Source of the DNA: Draconibacterium sediminis
GTDB taxonomy: Bacteria; Bacteroidota; Bacteroidia; Bacteroidales; Prolixibacteraceae
Assembly: GCF_000949475.1 (NCBI RefSeq)
Contig: NZ_JRHC01000003.1
Location: 124,001 to 188,000 of the forward strand
Direction of reading: 5' to 3'
Length of the DNA: 64,000 nucleotides
Shown: piece after piece, positions 15,963 to 24,683 of the stretch
How positions within the stretch are numbered: the stretch's first letter is position 1
How the letters are laid out: each line of letters begins with the position of its first letter
Translations under genes and position numbers: made by a program
Notes under the pieces: generated by a model
Database searches by the model: none
What the model saw: the letters and a program-made list of their open reading frames with translations, nothing else
Told to the model about the DNA's origin: nothing

Positions 15963-16206
15963 GAAAGAAGTTTAAAGGCAAAAGGCAAAAGGCAAAAGTA
16001 GCTTCTAGCCACTAGATACGAGTTGCGAGTAGAATTTAACAATTTATCAGTTTGGCAATTCCAGGAATACATCCTCTGGATTAAAGCATTTGTGCATTAA
16101 AGCATTCAGGCATTCAGGCATTCAGGCAATCAGAGCGTTTAACCACAAAATTCCTCCTCATTCACTCAATAACTCATTCACTACTTAGTCCCTCAGTCCC
16201 TCAATC
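15963..16206 (+). repeat. Composite intergenic repeat after pldA
   Basis: Modules in order: GGCAAAAGGCAAAAGGCAAAAG (15977-15998), GCTTCTAGCCACTAGATACGAG (16001-16022), AACAATTTATCAGTTTGGCAAT (16038-16059), repeated GCATTAAAGCATTCAGGCATT words (16086-16128), ACCACAAA (16142-16149), ACTCAATAACTCATTCACT (16164-16182) and TCCCTCAGTCCCTCAATCC (16189-16207). This is the fullest copy and shows the reference order. Its last bases overlap the stop of the next gene. Confidence 0.75.
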
Positions 16207-16812
16207 CTTATGCGTCAGCCGGGGCAGGGCAATGTTAAAACGAATGGCCAGGATACGGATGGCAATAATGGAAGATACGGTTGCTGTTTCGCAGATTACT
16301 TCTGAAACGCCCAGTCGGCTCAGCAAGAGGTACACCAGTGCTCCGGCAATACAGGCGGTGGCATAAATCTCGCGGTGAAAGATCAGAGGTACTTCGTTAC
16401 AAAGGATATCACGAATAACGCCTCCTACAACCGCTGACGACAGGCCCATCAGCACGGCCATCGACGGATCAATATTAAAAAGCAAAGCCTTTTTTAATCC
16501 CAGCAGGGTAAATGTGGCAATTCCTATGGTATCGAAAAGAAAAAGGGTACGTTTGAGTTTCATTACCTGCCTGCGGAAAATAATGGTTACCACAACCGCA
16601 GCAATAATCATCCAGAAATAGTTGTTGTTTTGCATCCACGCCACCGGCGTATCGCCCAGCACAATGTCGCGCATGGTACCACCGCCAATAGCAGTAACAA
16701 AACCAATTACGGTAGCCCCAAAAAAGTCGAGGCGCTTGTCGGCAGCTGTCAGCGTGCCGCTTATGGCAAAAACAAATGTCCCGATGTAGTCAAACCAAAG
16801 TAAAAGTTCCAT
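16201..16812 (-). CDS. Trimeric intracellular cation channel-type protein (UPF0126/YadS family)
   Basis: The 203-residue membrane protein has seven hydrophobic helices in two duplicated halves. Each half carries a glycine-rich signature: GFVTAIGGGTMRDIVLGDTP (about residues 37-56) and SAVVGGVIRDILCNEVPL (about 122-139). The family includes bacterial TRIC channels, and YadS homologues have been linked to glycine uptake. The reading frame is open to 17046, but ATG 16812 (MELLLWFDYIGT) is the proper start because the upstream part is antisense-like sequence inside the next gene. It is the last gene of a four-gene operon. Confidence 0.88.
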   Translation of the reverse strand: MELLLWFDYIGTFVFAISGTLTAADKRLDFFGATVIGFVTAIGGGTMRDIVLGDTPVAWMQNNNYFWMIIAAVVVTIIFRRQVMKLKRTLFLFDTIGIATFTLLGLKKALLFNIDPSMAVLMGLSSAVVGGVIRDILCNEVPLIFHREIYATACIAGALVYLLLSRLGVSEVICETATVSSIIAIRILAIRFNIALPRLTHKD

Positions 16813-16834
16813 ACTGCAAAACAACAAAAAATAT

Positions 16835-17401
16835 TTAATCCACCTTAATGTTATACTTACCGAGCAATCCGGGAAGCATGTCGAGCGAAAAATGAGCTCC
16901 GGCCAGTTGGTTTTGTTCCGGATTGAGATCCAGGTTGATGGAGTTGCGCAGATCGGCTTTTTGCAGATTGGTACGGCTAAAAACTGCTCCGGCCAGGTCG
17001 CATTCCGAGAAGATGGCTTTGGAGAGATCGGATTCGCTAAAATCAACCTCGTGCATAGTGCAGCGGTTAAAGCGGGTGCCTTTTATTTTTAACTGGTAAA
17101 ACGATGCATAATTAAGCATACATCCGTTAAAACTAAATTCGAGTAGAAATGGGTTGCACTCGTCGAATTGTAACCCGATGAGTTTGCAGTTTTTAAAGCT
17201 CACATTTTTAAAGGCGGTATTGGTAATTTTTGTGTTGCTGAAATCGCAGTTCTCAAAACTGCAGTCTTCAAAGCTGTAACTGCTAAGGTCGGCAGATGAA
17301 AAAATACAATTGATAAAATTACAGCTTTCGTAATCGGCCTGTTCCAATCCTTTATCGGAGTAATCTATGTTTTTAAAAACTTTGTCGGTAATGTATGTCA
17401 T
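16835..17401 (-). CDS. Pentapeptide-repeat protein (Qnr/McbG-like)
   Basis: The 188-residue protein is built of A(D/N)LxX pentapeptides, visible as CNFINCIFSSADLSSYSF, CSFENCDFSN, VDFSESDLSKAIFSECDLAGAVF and LQKADLRNS, which form a right-handed quadrilateral beta helix. The regular repeat with Cys and Phe positions and the start MTYITDKVF resemble Qnr-type DNA mimics. A gyrase-protecting role is possible but not shown. ATG 17401 lies 1 nt after the VOC gene stop, so an upstream in-frame ATG at 17422 is less likely. Confidence 0.85.
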   Translation of the reverse strand: MTYITDKVFKNIDYSDKGLEQADYESCNFINCIFSSADLSSYSFEDCSFENCDFSNTKITNTAFKNVSFKNCKLIGLQFDECNPFLLEFSFNGCMLNYASFYQLKIKGTRFNRCTMHEVDFSESDLSKAIFSECDLAGAVFSRTNLQKADLRNSINLDLNPEQNQLAGAHFSLDMLPGLLGKYNIKVD

Positions 17402-17402
17402 C

Positions 17403-17780
17403 TTATTTCTTCTCAAATTCAATTAATTCAACTGGTGCTCCGTTGTGTTCAATCATAGCCACGCGAATTCCTTCCATAGGGGGATTTGGAGGGGTAATTA
17501 CCTTTAAGTTTCGGGTGGTCAGCTCACAGTCAAGGTTCTCGACCTCAAAAGCCAGATGAGGTACTTTTTGAATAAGCGGATGAATAGGACTGTCTTTCTC
17601 AAAACGCATCCATTCAACACCAAAAGGGCTTGTAGGGAAACCTGAATGGAAAAACTTAAACTGAGGCAGGTATTTCTCTCCGGGCATTTTTTCGTTGGTA
17701 GGAATACCTAAATGATGGTATTTCCAGCCCCACTCAACAAGCGCCTGTGGCAATTCGTGTTCTTTTCTTAGCATATTCAT
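17403..17780 (-). CDS. VOC/glyoxalase superfamily protein
   Basis: The 125-residue protein has the two-module VOC pattern: YHHLGIPTNE at about residue 20 with a metal-type His, VPHLAFEVENLD at about 68 with the second His, and a C-terminal APVELIEF containing the Glu ligand. These enzymes isomerise or cleave small substrates at a divalent metal; the substrate is unknown here. ATG 17780 follows the GH53 stop by 1 nt; ATG 17774 is an alternative. Operon position suggests nothing specific. Confidence 0.8.
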   Translation of the reverse strand: MNMLRKEHELPQALVEWGWKYHHLGIPTNEKMPGEKYLPQFKFFHSGFPTSPFGVEWMRFEKDSPIHPLIQKVPHLAFEVENLDCELTTRNLKVITPPNPPMEGIRVAMIEHNGAPVELIEFEKK

Positions 17781-17781
17781 T

Positions 17782-18840
17782 TTAGTGTCTTGTGAATCGG
17801 TCGAATACTTCAATTACAGGTTGTACATTTCCTTCGGCATCGAAAAAAGTGCGGTAGCCAAAACCTTTGTTTTCCACGGCAGGTTCCCACCAGAAAACAC
17901 CAACTCCCAAACCATTTGGCACATTTAATACCACACGGTTCACTTCCTCCAAAAACTGGCGCTGTCCCTCGGGCGACTCGGCAAAAGGTGCCGGTTTATC
18001 AATGTATTCGGCCGGTGCAAAATTGTAGGCGGCTTCCACCACAATTATTTCTTTTTGATAGGCACGGGCCATAAAGTTCAGTGTTTCGCGCAAATCGAGA
18101 ATTGAGCCGTGCCACCAGGGGTAATACGATTGTCCCATAACATCAAAATCCACTCCGTACGAAAGGAGCTTATCGAACCAGTATTTAGTGAATTCCTTAT
18201 CGCCGCCTTTGTCGATGTGGATCATGATTTGCGGGCAGGGATTGTTGCCGCAACTGGCATAAACCCCATTAATTCCGGCTTGAATCAATTCTGCCAGGTT
18301 ATCCCAGTTGTCGGGCAGTTTGCCGTCGGGCCATAACATGCCATTGCTTATTTCGTTTCCCACCTGCACCATTTCGGGGAAAACACCGGCTTTGCGAAAG
18401 GCGATCATGGTTTGACGGGTGTATTCGTAAACCGAGTCAACCAAAGTTTCGTGCGAAAGTCCTTCCCATGCTTTTGGGATAAACTGTTTTGCGGGATCGG
18501 CCCAGGTATCGGAATAATGGTAATCGAGCAGAAATTTGAAGCCATGCTCTTTCGCCATTTGCGCAGTAGCAATGGTGTATTCCAGGTTATTAGGAAGTCG
18601 GGTGGGTGTGTGAAACAGCCTCAGACGTATCCAGTTGTACCCGTGGTTTTTGAATATCTCAATACCTTTTTTTGCTTCACCGTTTTCCTTAAACTTAAAA
18701 CCATTGTCTTCGGCTTGTTTTAAAAACGACAGGTCGGCACCAACGGCGTATTCCTGTGCATTTATCGATAATGAACTTAAAATAAGCAGCAGAAACAGAA
18801 ATGTAATCGTTTTAAAATGGTGAGGTGTATTAGTTTGCAT
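17782..18840 (-). CDS. GH53 arabinogalactan endo-beta-1,4-galactanase
   Basis: The 352-residue enzyme has a signal peptide (LLILSSLSINAQ) and a GH53 TIM barrel: VGADLSFLKQ at the start of the mature protein, WIRLRLFHTP, LLDYHYSDTWADP, VQVGNEISNG with the acid/base Glu163, and IIVVEAAYNF with the nucleophile Glu269. GH53 cleaves beta-1,4-galactan side chains of pectin, so the organism can use plant or algal galactan. There is no susCD pair nearby. It is the first of four co-oriented genes with 1-nt gaps, whose other members look unrelated to polysaccharide use. Confidence 0.93.
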   Translation of the reverse strand: MQTNTPHHFKTITFLFLLLILSSLSINAQEYAVGADLSFLKQAEDNGFKFKENGEAKKGIEIFKNHGYNWIRLRLFHTPTRLPNNLEYTIATAQMAKEHGFKFLLDYHYSDTWADPAKQFIPKAWEGLSHETLVDSVYEYTRQTMIAFRKAGVFPEMVQVGNEISNGMLWPDGKLPDNWDNLAELIQAGINGVYASCGNNPCPQIMIHIDKGGDKEFTKYWFDKLLSYGVDFDVMGQSYYPWWHGSILDLRETLNFMARAYQKEIIVVEAAYNFAPAEYIDKPAPFAESPEGQRQFLEEVNRVVLNVPNGLGVGVFWWEPAVENKGFGYRTFFDAEGNVQPVIEVFDRFTRH

Positions 18841-18921
18841 GGCAAGGTGTTTTTATGATTTTGTATGCCTAAAGTTAGATGAAATTTTGAAAGGTTGACG
18901 AAGTTCAGCTTATGATTTGCT

Positions 18922-19368
18922 TTAATCGATAGCCATAATCTCAATGGTTCTCCCCATAAAACTCACCTTATCGCCAACGCTTTTGTTTTGCAGCGCTTTA
19001 CCAATTGGCGAGGCCAGTGATATGCAAAAACAGTTTTTGCCATCCACTTCAATTTTACCAAGGGCTGTAGCTATAAAATACAGGTTTTTGCCATCTGAAA
19101 CCAGGCTGCCAAATTCCACTTTGTCGAACTTTTTTTTCAGATCGATATTTTCCAGTTCAGCTTTAAGCCTTTCGGTTTTGTGCAGTTGAACACGGTTTTT
19201 CTCTACTTCCTGCTGCATTAAAGTGCGACCGGTTTCGTATTTGTCGCCCACGCTGCTTTTTGTTTCGCTGTCGCGCGATTCTTTAGCCAAGGCAATAGCC
19301 ATTTGTGCCGATTCAATCCGTTCATCGATCAGCGCCATAATTTTTAAAAAGAGCTTTTCTTTGGTCAT
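18922..19368 (-). CDS. GreA/GreB-like transcription elongation factor domain protein
   Basis: The 148-residue protein has an N-terminal helical region (about residues 1-75, coiled-coil-like and rich in E and K) and a C-terminal FKBP-like Gre domain with SLASPIGKALQNKSVGDKVSF. Gre factors rescue backtracked RNA polymerase by stimulating transcript cleavage. The N-terminal coiled coil is longer and different from GreA, so a Gre-like role is inferred from the C-terminal domain only. The start MTKEKLFL (19368) was chosen over an upstream ATG at 19383. Confidence 0.75.
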   Translation of the reverse strand: MTKEKLFLKIMALIDERIESAQMAIALAKESRDSETKSSVGDKYETGRTLMQQEVEKNRVQLHKTERLKAELENIDLKKKFDKVEFGSLVSDGKNLYFIATALGKIEVDGKNCFCISLASPIGKALQNKSVGDKVSFMGRTIEIMAID

Positions 19369-19428
19369 TTCGTAATAAAACAACCAAAGATATAAAGCTC
19401 AAGTGTTATAAAAAGTCTTTGTGAGTAA

Positions 19429-20559
19429 CTATTTAGGAAGTTGAATATAAAATGTTGTTCCACTTTCTTCGCAGCTGGTAAAACCAACTTTGCCATTCAG
19501 GTATTTTTCGCCCAAAAGTTTCATGCTGTAAGTGCCCAATCCGCGGCCTTGTCCTTTGGTAGAGAAAAAACGTTTGAATAGTTGATCTTTTACTTTGTTG
19601 GGGACAACACTGTTATTGTGTACAGAAAGTTCGATGCTGTTTTCATTTTCTTTGCAGCACAGCGTTATGGTATCGTGCGGTACATTCATTTCAATGGCAT
19701 TCTTGATCATATTTCCAAGAATACGCCGTACCAATACAAGATCGGTTGTAAGTGTGCACTCGGTTGAATCCATGCTGAGTTGAATAGGTTTACCGTTATT
19801 CAATTCATGTTTTGCATAGGTTTTTTGCAAATCAGTAAGAAGGGTGTTACTGCTCACTTCTCTGAGCTGCAATTGAAGTTCACCTCTTTCTGCTGCGCTT
19901 AATTCGCGTTGCGCCTGTATTTCCTCAATAAGGTTTTGCGAAGCGTCTTCAATTGTTTGGGCAATGTCTTTTAATTGTTCAGGATCATCAATTTCTTTAA
20001 GAATAGAAGATAGGCCGGAAATGGCTCCTGCGCTGTTTAACAAATCGTGGATAAATACCCGTTCCAGCGATTTTCTTCTTTTATCGGCGCTTATATCGTT
20101 AACCGAGAATATTGTTAATTTTTCTCCGTCGAGATCTAAAGGATTTGCTGTTACCTCCAGATCCAAAGCATCGTTATGAATGGTGAGTATCTGACATTCT
20201 TTTGTTGAACGTTTTCCTTTTTGCGACTCCAAAATTGCATTTACTGCTCCGCATGATTTGCAGGCATCGGTAGTTCCACATCCTGTTAACGAATTGAATG
20301 CATTGGCACAATTGAAAGTTTCTCCCGGGCGTTTCCCAATAAGTGGATCATGATTAAGCTGTTTACAAAAATCCTTGTAACTATTGTTGGCATAAACTAC
20401 CTGGCGGTGTTTGTTTAAAATAATCACCATTTGTGAGATCGACTCCACAAAATTCACCAGTTGTTTATTTTCAAGGATTGTTTTGAATTGGCTCTCAAGC
20501 TGCCCGTTTGTATAACGCATTGCCGGAGCATAGCTTGTTAAGGTTTGTTCTTCAAGCAT
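19429..20559 (-). CDS. PAS-domain sensor histidine kinase (soluble)
   Basis: The 376-residue protein has a PAS domain (about residues 25-145), an H box with the phospho-His in RVFIHDLLNSAGA, and a HATPase_c domain with N box NMIKNAIEMN and G2 box KGQGRGLGTYSMK. There is no membrane segment or signal peptide. The PAS part contains a Cys cluster (FNCANAF...GCGTTDACKSCG) that may bind a metal, heme or Fe-S, or act as a redox switch. In the G1 region NNSVVP replaces the usual DNGxGI, so ATP binding may be atypical. A TACATTTG box at 20592-20599 argues for the start at 20559 rather than 20589. Confidence 0.85.
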   Translation of the reverse strand: MLEEQTLTSYAPAMRYTNGQLESQFKTILENKQLVNFVESISQMVIILNKHRQVVYANNSYKDFCKQLNHDPLIGKRPGETFNCANAFNSLTGCGTTDACKSCGAVNAILESQKGKRSTKECQILTIHNDALDLEVTANPLDLDGEKLTIFSVNDISADKRRKSLERVFIHDLLNSAGAISGLSSILKEIDDPEQLKDIAQTIEDASQNLIEEIQAQRELSAAERGELQLQLREVSSNTLLTDLQKTYAKHELNNGKPIQLSMDSTECTLTTDLVLVRRILGNMIKNAIEMNVPHDTITLCCKENENSIELSVHNNSVVPNKVKDQLFKRFFSTKGQGRGLGTYSMKLLGEKYLNGKVGFTSCEESGTTFYIQLPK

Positions 20560-20591
20560 GTGTACGTCCTTTTGATAAATGGTTTGCACAA

Positions 20592-20599
20592 CAAATGTA
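20592..20599 (-). promoter_or_regulatory. Candidate -7 box (TACATTTG) of the histidine kinase gene
   Basis: On the minus strand the box matches TAnnTTTG. Its expected start site (about 20586) falls after the in-frame codon at 20589, which supports the start at 20559. No clear -33 TTTG is seen. Confidence 0.45.
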
Positions 20600-20711
20600 T
20601 CAAAAGTGTTGAATAAATAAAAGCTTAAGGGTGCTAATTCGCTAATTAATAGAGATTTTAAACAATTTTTTCATGCTGATTAGTAGTAAAGAGGTAGTTG
20701 TGAAGCACAAA

Positions 20712-20742
20712 AAAGGGTCAAAACCGTTCAGTCTGACCCTTT
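20712..20742 (-). terminator. Terminator of the acetate transporter gene
   Basis: The 9-bp stem AAAGGGTCA (20712-20720) / TGACCCTTT (20734-20742) has an A run on its low side, which is a T run on the minus strand. It lies 22 nt after the transporter stop. Confidence 0.88.
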
Positions 20743-20763
20743 AAATATCTTATCACTTAGATT

Positions 20764-21336
20764 TTAGTTTGCTTTTTTAGCCCATGCAGCACCAAATGGA
20801 AGTACTGTTTTTCCTGCCAGGTCGTTGATGATAATGGCAGCCATCATATACCAGGCCGACAAAGCACATAAAATAAGCTCGTAGCCGGCAACTACATTCA
20901 TTTTTGGGTATCCAAAATGACCGATAATCAATAGAATAAAACCCAGTTCGAGTAAAATAAATGTAATGGTCATTGCTTTGTGCACATAAAACGATGCTGC
21001 AAGCATAATACAAGTGTACAGCGCCCAGGCTACCAAAAACCAGCCCACATCGGTATGCGAGGCGTTGTAAACGTTAAAATGGTTCAGTAACCATATAATT
21101 CCCAGGCCAATCCAAAACGAACCGTAAGCAACAAAGGCACTGAATCCGAAATTATTACCAACTTTTTGCTCCATAAATCCGGCAATCATTTGTGCCAGAC
21201 CGCCAAAAACCAAACCCATAGCCAGTACAGGACCAATGCCCAATAAACCGATGTTGTGAATTTGCAGTAAAAGGGTAGTTAATCCGAAACCGGCCAGACC
21301 AACAACTGCCGGATTTCCAATTTTTTGAGTACTCAT
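20764..21336 (-). CDS. Acetate uptake transporter, GPR1/FUN34/YaaH (SatP) family
   Basis: The 190-residue membrane protein has six hydrophobic segments and the family signature NPAVVGLAGFGLTTLLL at residues 8-24, followed by GLLGIGPVLAMGLVFGGLAQMIAG. E. coli SatP carries acetate and succinate with protons. The C-terminal loop APFGA-like text (LPFGAAWAKKAN) ends the protein. It is the only transporter of this type in the window and lies between the PAS kinase and the transhydrogenase operon, with its own terminator. Confidence 0.88.
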   Translation of the reverse strand: MSTQKIGNPAVVGLAGFGLTTLLLQIHNIGLLGIGPVLAMGLVFGGLAQMIAGFMEQKVGNNFGFSAFVAYGSFWIGLGIIWLLNHFNVYNASHTDVGWFLVAWALYTCIMLAASFYVHKAMTITFILLELGFILLIIGHFGYPKMNVVAGYELILCALSAWYMMAAIIINDLAGKTVLPFGAAWAKKAN

Positions 21337-21485
21337 TCTTAAATATTTAAATAATTGAAATTTTTAAGCCTGCGAAAATAGGATTTCAGTTAGAAGAACT
21401 AACTCTTATTTGGTTTCAGATTAACGGTTTAATATTTAATTGATTTAAGACTGCCGGGCAAGGAACAAGTTTCAGGCGCAAAAAA

Positions 21486-21511
21486 ATGCCACTTCGATTT
21501 CGAAGTGGCAT
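21486..21511 (-). terminator. Terminator of the pnt operon
   Basis: An 11-bp stem ATGCCACTTCG (21486-21496) / CGAAGTGGCAT (21501-21511) with a 4-nt loop lies just beyond the pntB stop. The A run at 21480-21486 provides a minus-strand T run; T-rich sequence on the other side makes it possibly bidirectional. Confidence 0.88.
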
Positions 21512-21546
21512 TTTCTATTTTGTTCAAAGCTTAAAGCATTTTGTGT

Positions 21547-22986
21547 TTACATGCTCTTAATCTCGCTTACCAGGCTGGTAATCGATTTCTTGGCATCGCC
21601 AAACAACATACGTGTTTTGTCGTTAAAGAACAGGAAGTTCTCGATACCGGCATAACCTTTCCCCATACCACGTTTCATGATAATGATATTTTTAGCCAGA
21701 TGTGCATCGATGATCGGCATTCCGTAAATCGGGCTGCTCGGATCGTCGTAAGCCGCAGGGTTTACCACATCATTGGCACCAATCACAATTGCCACATCAA
21801 CGTTAGGCATATCCGGGTTAATGTTGTCCATTTCTACCAACTGCTCGTACGGCACATCAGCCTCTGCCAACAGAACATTCATGTGTCCCGGCATACGTCC
21901 TGCCACCGGGTGAATAGCATATTTTACATCCACGCCTTTACTTTCCAGCAGTGAATCCAGTTCGTGGGCAATGTGTTGAGCTTGTGCTACAGCCAGTCCG
22001 TAACCAGGAATAACAACCACTTTTTGCGAGTAACTTAAAAGAACTGCAGCATCGCTCAAAGTAATTTCCTTTATGTTTCCCTGTTCCCGATCCAAGGCAG
22101 CACCACCGCCACCAAAAGCACCAATAATTACATTGATTAGCGAGCGATTCATTGCCTTACACATCAGCAAGGTCAGAATCATTCCGGCAGCACCTACGAG
22201 GATACCACCCAAAATCATTGCCTGGTTGTTATAGATAAAACCGGCCATAGCGGCGGCAATACCTGTAAACGAGTTTAACAGCGAAATTACCACAGGCATA
22301 TCAGCACCACCGATTGGCATAACGAACATCACACCATAAATCAGTGATAGAGCGGTAAGCCCGTAAATGGCCCACATCATTTCTGACGGTGGATTTGGTG
22401 AGATTACAATGAAAACAGCCAAGGCTAGGGTTGATACCATTAAAACCAGGTTTATGTAGGTCATAAATGGTTTCATGATATCGCCCACGCGGCCATCAAG
22501 TTTCCCGAATGCGATTAAACTACCACTAAAAGCAACTGCACCGATAATTAATCCAAGCACGGTTACCAAAATTGATTGTATATCGCCGGCCATAGCAGCC
22601 GGATATTCCAGCAATGCCACCAACATTGAAGCACCACCACCGGTTGCGTTGTACAACGATACCAATTGTGGCATCGCGGTCATCTTTACCTTTCGGGCAA
22701 CCATCCAGCCAATGGCAGCACCAACGCCAATGGCGCATAAAATGATCCAAATGTTGGTTATCGAAATTCCTTCGCCAGCACTGTTTTTGTGCAAAAGTAA
22801 GGTTGTTATCATGGCCAGTCCCATACCTCCTGCAGCCCAAAGGTTACCTCGGCGGGCCGTTTCGGGGTGCGAAAGCAGTTTCAGACCAAATACAAATAAA
22901 AGTGCGGCAATCAGGTAGCTCAGTTCGAGCAAAGTATCGCCAACCGTAAATTCTATTCCGTTTAGTGTTCCTAATACTTTATCCAT
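21547..22986 (-). CDS. pntB: NAD(P) transhydrogenase subunit beta
   Basis: The 479-residue protein has about eight or nine membrane helices (residues 15-290; domain II, proton channel) and a C-terminal NADP(H)-binding domain III with VVIPGYGLAVAQAQH, HPVAGRMPGHMNVLL, VAIVIGANDVVNPA and NIIIMKRGMGKGYAG. Together with the alpha subunits it couples hydride transfer between NADH and NADP+ to proton movement, supplying NADPH. It is the third gene of the operon, 6 nt after the middle subunit gene, and is followed by a strong terminator. Confidence 0.95.
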   Translation of the reverse strand: MDKVLGTLNGIEFTVGDTLLELSYLIAALLFVFGLKLLSHPETARRGNLWAAGGMGLAMITTLLLHKNSAGEGISITNIWIILCAIGVGAAIGWMVARKVKMTAMPQLVSLYNATGGGASMLVALLEYPAAMAGDIQSILVTVLGLIIGAVAFSGSLIAFGKLDGRVGDIMKPFMTYINLVLMVSTLALAVFIVISPNPPSEMMWAIYGLTALSLIYGVMFVMPIGGADMPVVISLLNSFTGIAAAMAGFIYNNQAMILGGILVGAAGMILTLLMCKAMNRSLINVIIGAFGGGGAALDREQGNIKEITLSDAAVLLSYSQKVVVIPGYGLAVAQAQHIAHELDSLLESKGVDVKYAIHPVAGRMPGHMNVLLAEADVPYEQLVEMDNINPDMPNVDVAIVIGANDVVNPAAYDDPSSPIYGMPIIDAHLAKNIIIMKRGMGKGYAGIENFLFFNDKTRMLFGDAKKSITSLVSEIKSM

Positions 22987-22992
22987 AACTGC

Positions 22993-23307
22993 CTACTTTT
23001 TTTTCTTTTTAAACATTTCAAGCATCCTGTCGGTAACGGCAAAACCACCCACCACATTTAAGGTTCCAAATATCAGGGCTAAAATACCCAGTACGAGGTC
23101 GAGTGAGAATTTTGAAAGGTCGGCATGCCCAACCAGGATGATACCACCAATAATAATTACACCGCTAATTGCATTTGCCCCCGACATAAGCGGAGTGTGC
23201 AATACGGCCGGCACATTTGAAATCACTTCAATACCCACAAATATGGATAGAGCAATGATGAAAATGGCTTCTTTGTATTCAAAGAAAAACGTTAAGAATT
23301 GTTCCAT
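22993..23307 (-). CDS. pntA: NAD(P) transhydrogenase subunit alpha, part 2 (membrane)
   Basis: The 104-residue protein holds the domain II part that is fused to PntA in E. coli. It has hydrophobic helices at about residues 8-30, 40-65 and 70-90, with VLHTPLMSGANAISGVIIIGGI. A C-terminal Lys run (KKKKK) ends the protein. The separate small membrane subunit indicates the three-subunit transhydrogenase type found in many Bacteroidota and Rhodospirillum. Gaps to its neighbours are 10 and 6 nt. Confidence 0.93.
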   Translation of the reverse strand: MEQFLTFFFEYKEAIFIIALSIFVGIEVISNVPAVLHTPLMSGANAISGVIIIGGIILVGHADLSKFSLDLVLGILALIFGTLNVVGGFAVTDRMLEMFKKKKK

Positions 23308-23317
23308 ACCTGTAGAT

Positions 23318-24448
23318 TTATGCGTTTTCGATTATTGATTTTACTCGTTCGTTGTAAAGTTCTTTTGCATGGGTAATGCAGGTTCCTTTTACAATGTCAT
23401 CTTCAAAATTCAGGTTGAGTTCACCTTCTTCGCCAATCATTAACTTCATGAAGTTCAAAACGTTCTTTCCGAACATGCGACTGGCATCAACCGGTTTTTG
23501 CGCCGGATAATTTGATTGCCCGATTATCGAAACGCCTTTGTATTCAACAGTTTCGTCGTTTTTAGTAAGTTCGCAGTTCCCGCCTGTTGAAGCAGCCAGG
23601 TCGATAATTACCGATCCCGGTTTCATAGCGTCAACAGCCTCTTTCGGAATCAAAAGCGGTGCTTTGCGCCCGGGAATCTGTGCGGTACAGATCACCACAT
23701 TAGATTTGGCAGCTACCTCATTGATTCTGTCCTGTTGTTTCTTTTTATATTCTTCGGTTTGTTCAACTGCATATCCACCGGCAGCTTTGTCTTCGGTTGC
23801 TCCTTCAACTTCAACAAATTTACCACCAAGGCTCATTACCTCTTCTTTTACCGCCGAGCGTACATCAAATACCTGCACCTGTGCACCCAGTTTACGCGAG
23901 GTGGCAATAGCCTGCAAGCCTGCAACACCGGCACCCAGAATAAGCACATTAGCCGGACGAATGGTACCGGCGGCTGTCATAAACATCGGGAAGAAGGTTG
24001 GCAGTTTTGCTGCAGCCTCCAGCACCGCCATATAGCCCGAAACCGTTGCCATCGACGACAAAATGTCCATGGCCTGCGCTCGTGTTGTACGCGGAATCAA
24101 ATCGAGACTAAATGTTGTGATACCCTTATCAAGAAAAGTTTTTACCAGCGTTGTATCCCAAAGCGGGTTGAACGCACTAATCCAAACCTGAGAATCTTTA
24201 ATTCTCCCGGTGTCACCTTCAGCGGGTGGCTGAATTTGAAGCAGAACTTCGGCTTTGGCAAACACTTCGTCGCGCGAAACTGTTTTTGCTCCAACGGCTT
24301 CGTAGTCGGCATCGGATGCAAATGCTTTTTCGCCGGCTCCCTGTTCAACCAATACCTCAACTTTCAGATCGGTAAAAGCTTTCACAGTTTCCGGAAGTAA
24401 AGCGACACGTGTTTCTTTACCGTGTTCCTTTAATAATCCAAGAATCAT
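23318..24448 (-). CDS. pntA: NAD(P) transhydrogenase subunit alpha, part 1 (soluble NAD-binding)
   Basis: The 376-residue protein is domain I of transhydrogenase. RVALLPETV near the N-terminus, VLILGAGVAGLQAIATSRKLGA as the NAD(H) Rossmann loop, DVRSAVKEEVMSLGG, and GRKAPLLIPKEAV follow the alanine dehydrogenase/PntAA family. It has no membrane helix and binds NAD(H) in the cytosol. It is the first gene of the pnt operon. Upstream, TAGATTTA on the minus strand near 24484 is one base from a -7 box. Confidence 0.95.
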   Translation of the reverse strand: MILGLLKEHGKETRVALLPETVKAFTDLKVEVLVEQGAGEKAFASDADYEAVGAKTVSRDEVFAKAEVLLQIQPPAEGDTGRIKDSQVWISAFNPLWDTTLVKTFLDKGITTFSLDLIPRTTRAQAMDILSSMATVSGYMAVLEAAAKLPTFFPMFMTAAGTIRPANVLILGAGVAGLQAIATSRKLGAQVQVFDVRSAVKEEVMSLGGKFVEVEGATEDKAAGGYAVEQTEEYKKKQQDRINEVAAKSNVVICTAQIPGRKAPLLIPKEAVDAMKPGSVIIDLAASTGGNCELTKNDETVEYKGVSIIGQSNYPAQKPVDASRMFGKNVLNFMKLMIGEEGELNLNFEDDIVKGTCITHAKELYNERVKSIIENA

Positions 24449-24683
24449 AAATTTTTATTTAGATAGTTATTTTGTAAATCTATAAAATTTTATTTACCGT
24501 GTTCGCACACGGAAATGTTTATTATTATGATTTACAACAGTTTTCCGGGTGACACAGTTCACATAATATTTCGGATAATAAAACCACTTGCCGGATGGAG
24601 GGGATACAAAAGGCTGAACCGGCTTGTATTTCCGCGTTTCCGTGAAAACCCAAAAAATACAAGAACGGTACAGTTTATTTCGC

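Noticed and set aside
16892-17092. Plus-strand frame inside the pentapeptide gene
   Set aside because: It is a shadow of the regular repeat on the other strand.
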